Source: Nitratiruptor sp. YY08-10 (GTDB taxonomy: Bacteria; Campylobacterota; Campylobacteria; Campylobacterales; Nitratiruptoraceae). From it: a DNA stretch of 64,000 nt. How positions within the stretch are numbered: the first letter of the stretch is position 1; every line of letters starts with the position of its first letter. The DNA lies in NCBI RefSeq assembly GCF_016629565.1, contig NZ_AP023057.1:1302001-1366000 (forward strand). Reading direction: 5' to 3'. Shown here in pieces: positions 62,518-64,000 of the stretch. The position numbers and the translations under genes were made by a program. The notes below the pieces were generated by a model that was given only the letters and a program-made list of their open reading frames with translations, did no database searches and was not told the origin of the DNA.

Positions 62518-62523
62518 ATTATA
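62518..62523 (-). promoter_or_regulatory. -10 element of DUF4214 gene B
   Basis: TATAAT on the minus strand, about 29 bases before the ATG, with an A/T-rich spacer, AAGGAG and TGTATATG. Closely parallels the leader of paralogue A. The stretch between here and the end of the VWA gene holds nothing else visible. Confidence 0.5.
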
Positions 62524-62601
62524 ATAAAAAATTATTTCATTTTTCCTGATGTCCTCTTTCTCTTTTTCCTTTGACAACCAAACGGCTGCCAACGTCTAAG
62601 A

Positions 62602-64000
62602 TCAAATGACAAGAAGATCATTTTGTTCATCGAGCTGTGCAGTCGATAGATCCGTTATACCAACAAGTTGCGCCACCTCATCACTCAAAGGATCAAAAGA
62701 ATTTGCTGATGAGTTATCCACAACCACATAAGCATTCTTTCCATCTGTAAACCATAAAACGATACTGTTTTGCGAGCCATTTCCTTGTGCGGCCATATTC
62801 AAAGTAGTTTCAAGAGAACCTTGCCATTGCACAGGTGTGGATACAAACTGCTCCGTGCCATTGGCAACTTTCCATTTGATTTTTTCACCTTTTTGTGGGT
62901 CCATAAACTGATCTACATTGAGTGTTTGCTCAGGAGATATCATCACCGTATCTACTCCGTTTCCTCCAATGAGAATATCTTTTCCGTATCCCCCATACAA
63001 AATATCATCCCCATCGTTACCATTGATCGTATTATCTAGAGTATTACCATGTAAAATATCATCGTTTGGCGTTCCGACGACATTTTCGATAAAGTCGATT
63101 TTTGCTTGATTAAGTAAGGATTGTTCCAGCTTACTTATATCTGGTTGCAAAGCAGGAGCTATCTGCCCGATACTATGATCGGCATTGATATCGTCTAATC
63201 TCGTACCATCAAATGCTATTGGTTCAAGATTGTAAAGTTCTTGGATATCCCCAAAGCCGATTGCGTTGGCAATGATATCGTGTTGTATCAGAAAATTTTC
63301 CCACTGATGCTGAAGTATTTCATCGATTTCTTCGCCAAGACTCGGCTCTCCATCAGACATAAAATAGACACGATTTGCCCCATTATCGAAAAAAGTCCCA
63401 TCTTTTTGATCAAAAAGCTGCATGGCACCATTAATCGCACTAACATAATTTGTCGTACCATCAGCATAAAGATTATTGAGCATACCGATAGCCTTATCAA
63501 CACTCATCCAGTTTTGAGGAACATTTTGTGCTTGATTGCTTATATCGCTACTAAAAAGTACTAGTTTAACAGCCACATCTCCTAGTTTACTATATTCTTG
63601 AAGCAGTTTTTGCGCAGCTTCCACCTCTTTAGAGAGCCTTGTCGTTCCATCATAAGTGTCCCATCCCATACTTCCAGATACATCCAAGATCAGCATAATG
63701 TTAAATTTTGGTACGATCAAAGCTCCTTTTGTATCGTTTGCACCAAGCTGGACTTGAATATCCTGACCTACATTTCCACCCGAAGCAAGATCGATATCGG
63801 CACCGCTGCTTGTTGGAACCATGGAGAGATCCAACGTATCACCCACTCCGTTATCACTTTGAGAACCATCGATAATTACTTTCTTTCCTACTCCATCAAT
63901 CACATATGTGTCACTTCCGTTCTTACCCACTAAGATATCGTCTCCGGCTTTGGAATACAGCGTATCGTCACCATCGCTTCCGATAAGATAATCATCACCA
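62602..64000 (-). CDS. RTX-repeat protein with von Willebrand A domain (partial, N-terminus outside the window)
   Basis: The frame runs off the window, so the true start is beyond it. The visible part begins with RTX nonapeptides (GDDYLIGSDGDDTLYSKAGDDILVG). A VWA domain follows: LILDVSGSMGWD is the DxSxS metal site, GTTNYVSAI the Thr and FMSDGEPS the Asp. A second RTX block (GTPNDDILHGNTLDNTINGNDGDDILYGGYGKDILIGGNG) and a beta-rich end with terminal DLLVI come last. RTX repeats bind calcium and mark type I secretion. It is probably a large secreted adhesin or S-layer-like protein; its secretion genes are not in the window. Confidence 0.88.
   Translation of the reverse strand, partial: GDDYLIGSDGDDTLYSKAGDDILVGKNGSDTYVIDGVGKKVIIDGSQSDNGVGDTLDLSMVPTSSGADIDLASGGNVGQDIQVQLGANDTKGALIVPKFNIMLILDVSGSMGWDTYDGTTRLSKEVEAAQKLLQEYSKLGDVAVKLVLFSSDISNQAQNVPQNWMSVDKAIGMLNNLYADGTTNYVSAINGAMQLFDQKDGTFFDNGANRVYFMSDGEPSLGEEIDEILQHQWENFLIQHDIIANAIGFGDIQELYNLEPIAFDGTRLDDINADHSIGQIAPALQPDISKLEQSLLNQAKIDFIENVVGTPNDDILHGNTLDNTINGNDGDDILYGGYGKDILIGGNGVDTVMISPEQTLNVDQFMDPQKGEKIKWKVANGTEQFVSTPVQWQGSLETTLNMAAQGNGSQNSIVLWFTDGKNAYVVVDNSSANSFDPLSDEVAQLVGITDLSTAQLDEQNDLLVI

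Overview
The window looks like chromosomal DNA of a Campylobacterota (epsilonproteobacterial) bacterium, probably a free-living vent- or sediment-type relative rather than a host-associated one. The evidence is: an F0 subunit c gene (atpE) standing apart from other atp genes and carrying a signal-peptide-like N-terminus; the futalosine menaquinone gene mqnC; the kdsA-ribH-nusB gene order; a structured 6S-like RNA in front of purD; an NhaD antiporter; AT-rich DNA; and dense overlapping operons with frequent GTG and TTG starts. The genus call is inference.

Layout. 1-3000: surE-tcdA, a SPOR-like protein, a lone prepilin and a dead toxin-antitoxin pair. 3001-11130: tRNA-Leu(GAG), atpE, and a minus-strand run 6S-like RNA > purD > lptD > MCE protein > J-domain protein > pnp. 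11140-16201: hemD, guaA, nhaD, nadB and a tiny LptM-like lipoprotein (minus). 16172-24251: a DUF721-like gene and uvrC, then a phosphorelay operon (multi-HPt protein, Sel1 protein, NIT-domain hybrid kinase, CheY-like regulator). 24262-28136: lon and bamD (minus), divergent from proC. 28133-34000: an MSHA-like pilus cluster (MshQ-like giant protein plus three pilin-like proteins), followed by hpf.

34589-43831 is a minus-strand superoperon of twelve tightly packed genes: DUF3108-like protein, DMT transporter, Uma2, kdsA, mntA, hepT, ribH, nusB, Uma2, mqnC, M16-like protein and recG. Accessory genes (MntA/HepT and two Uma2) sit between housekeeping genes without breaking the overlaps. 43883-51459 is a plus-strand stack: MscS channel, der, trpS, a second MNT/HEPN pair, DUF190, crcB, a small Cys-containing protein, an amidoligase and a class I glutamine amidotransferase. 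A coiled-coil membrane protein follows on the minus strand.

52006-64000 is a cell-surface region. On the plus strand are serS, manC and a Wzm-type polysaccharide exporter permease. On the minus strand are a VWA/RTX protein running off the window, two paralogous DUF4214 proteins, and between them gmd, rmd, a GT4 glycosyltransferase and an acyltransferase. ManC, Gmd and Rmd together would make GDP-D-rhamnose. The DUF4214 proteins may be secreted proteins that sit on that glycan, as Caulobacter-type S-layer proteins do.

Main points for a second look: the DUF4214/D-rhamnose surface locus, an MCE protein with a predicted C-terminal beta-barrel, the phosphorelay operon with three HPt repeats (one lacking its histidine) and degenerate receivers, the amidoligase operon, a HepT with Pro in place of the catalytic His, and a toxin-antitoxin pair killed by one nonsense codon in each gene. 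No rRNA, insertion sequence, prophage or CRISPR array was seen. All family calls come from reading motifs by eye; no search was run.
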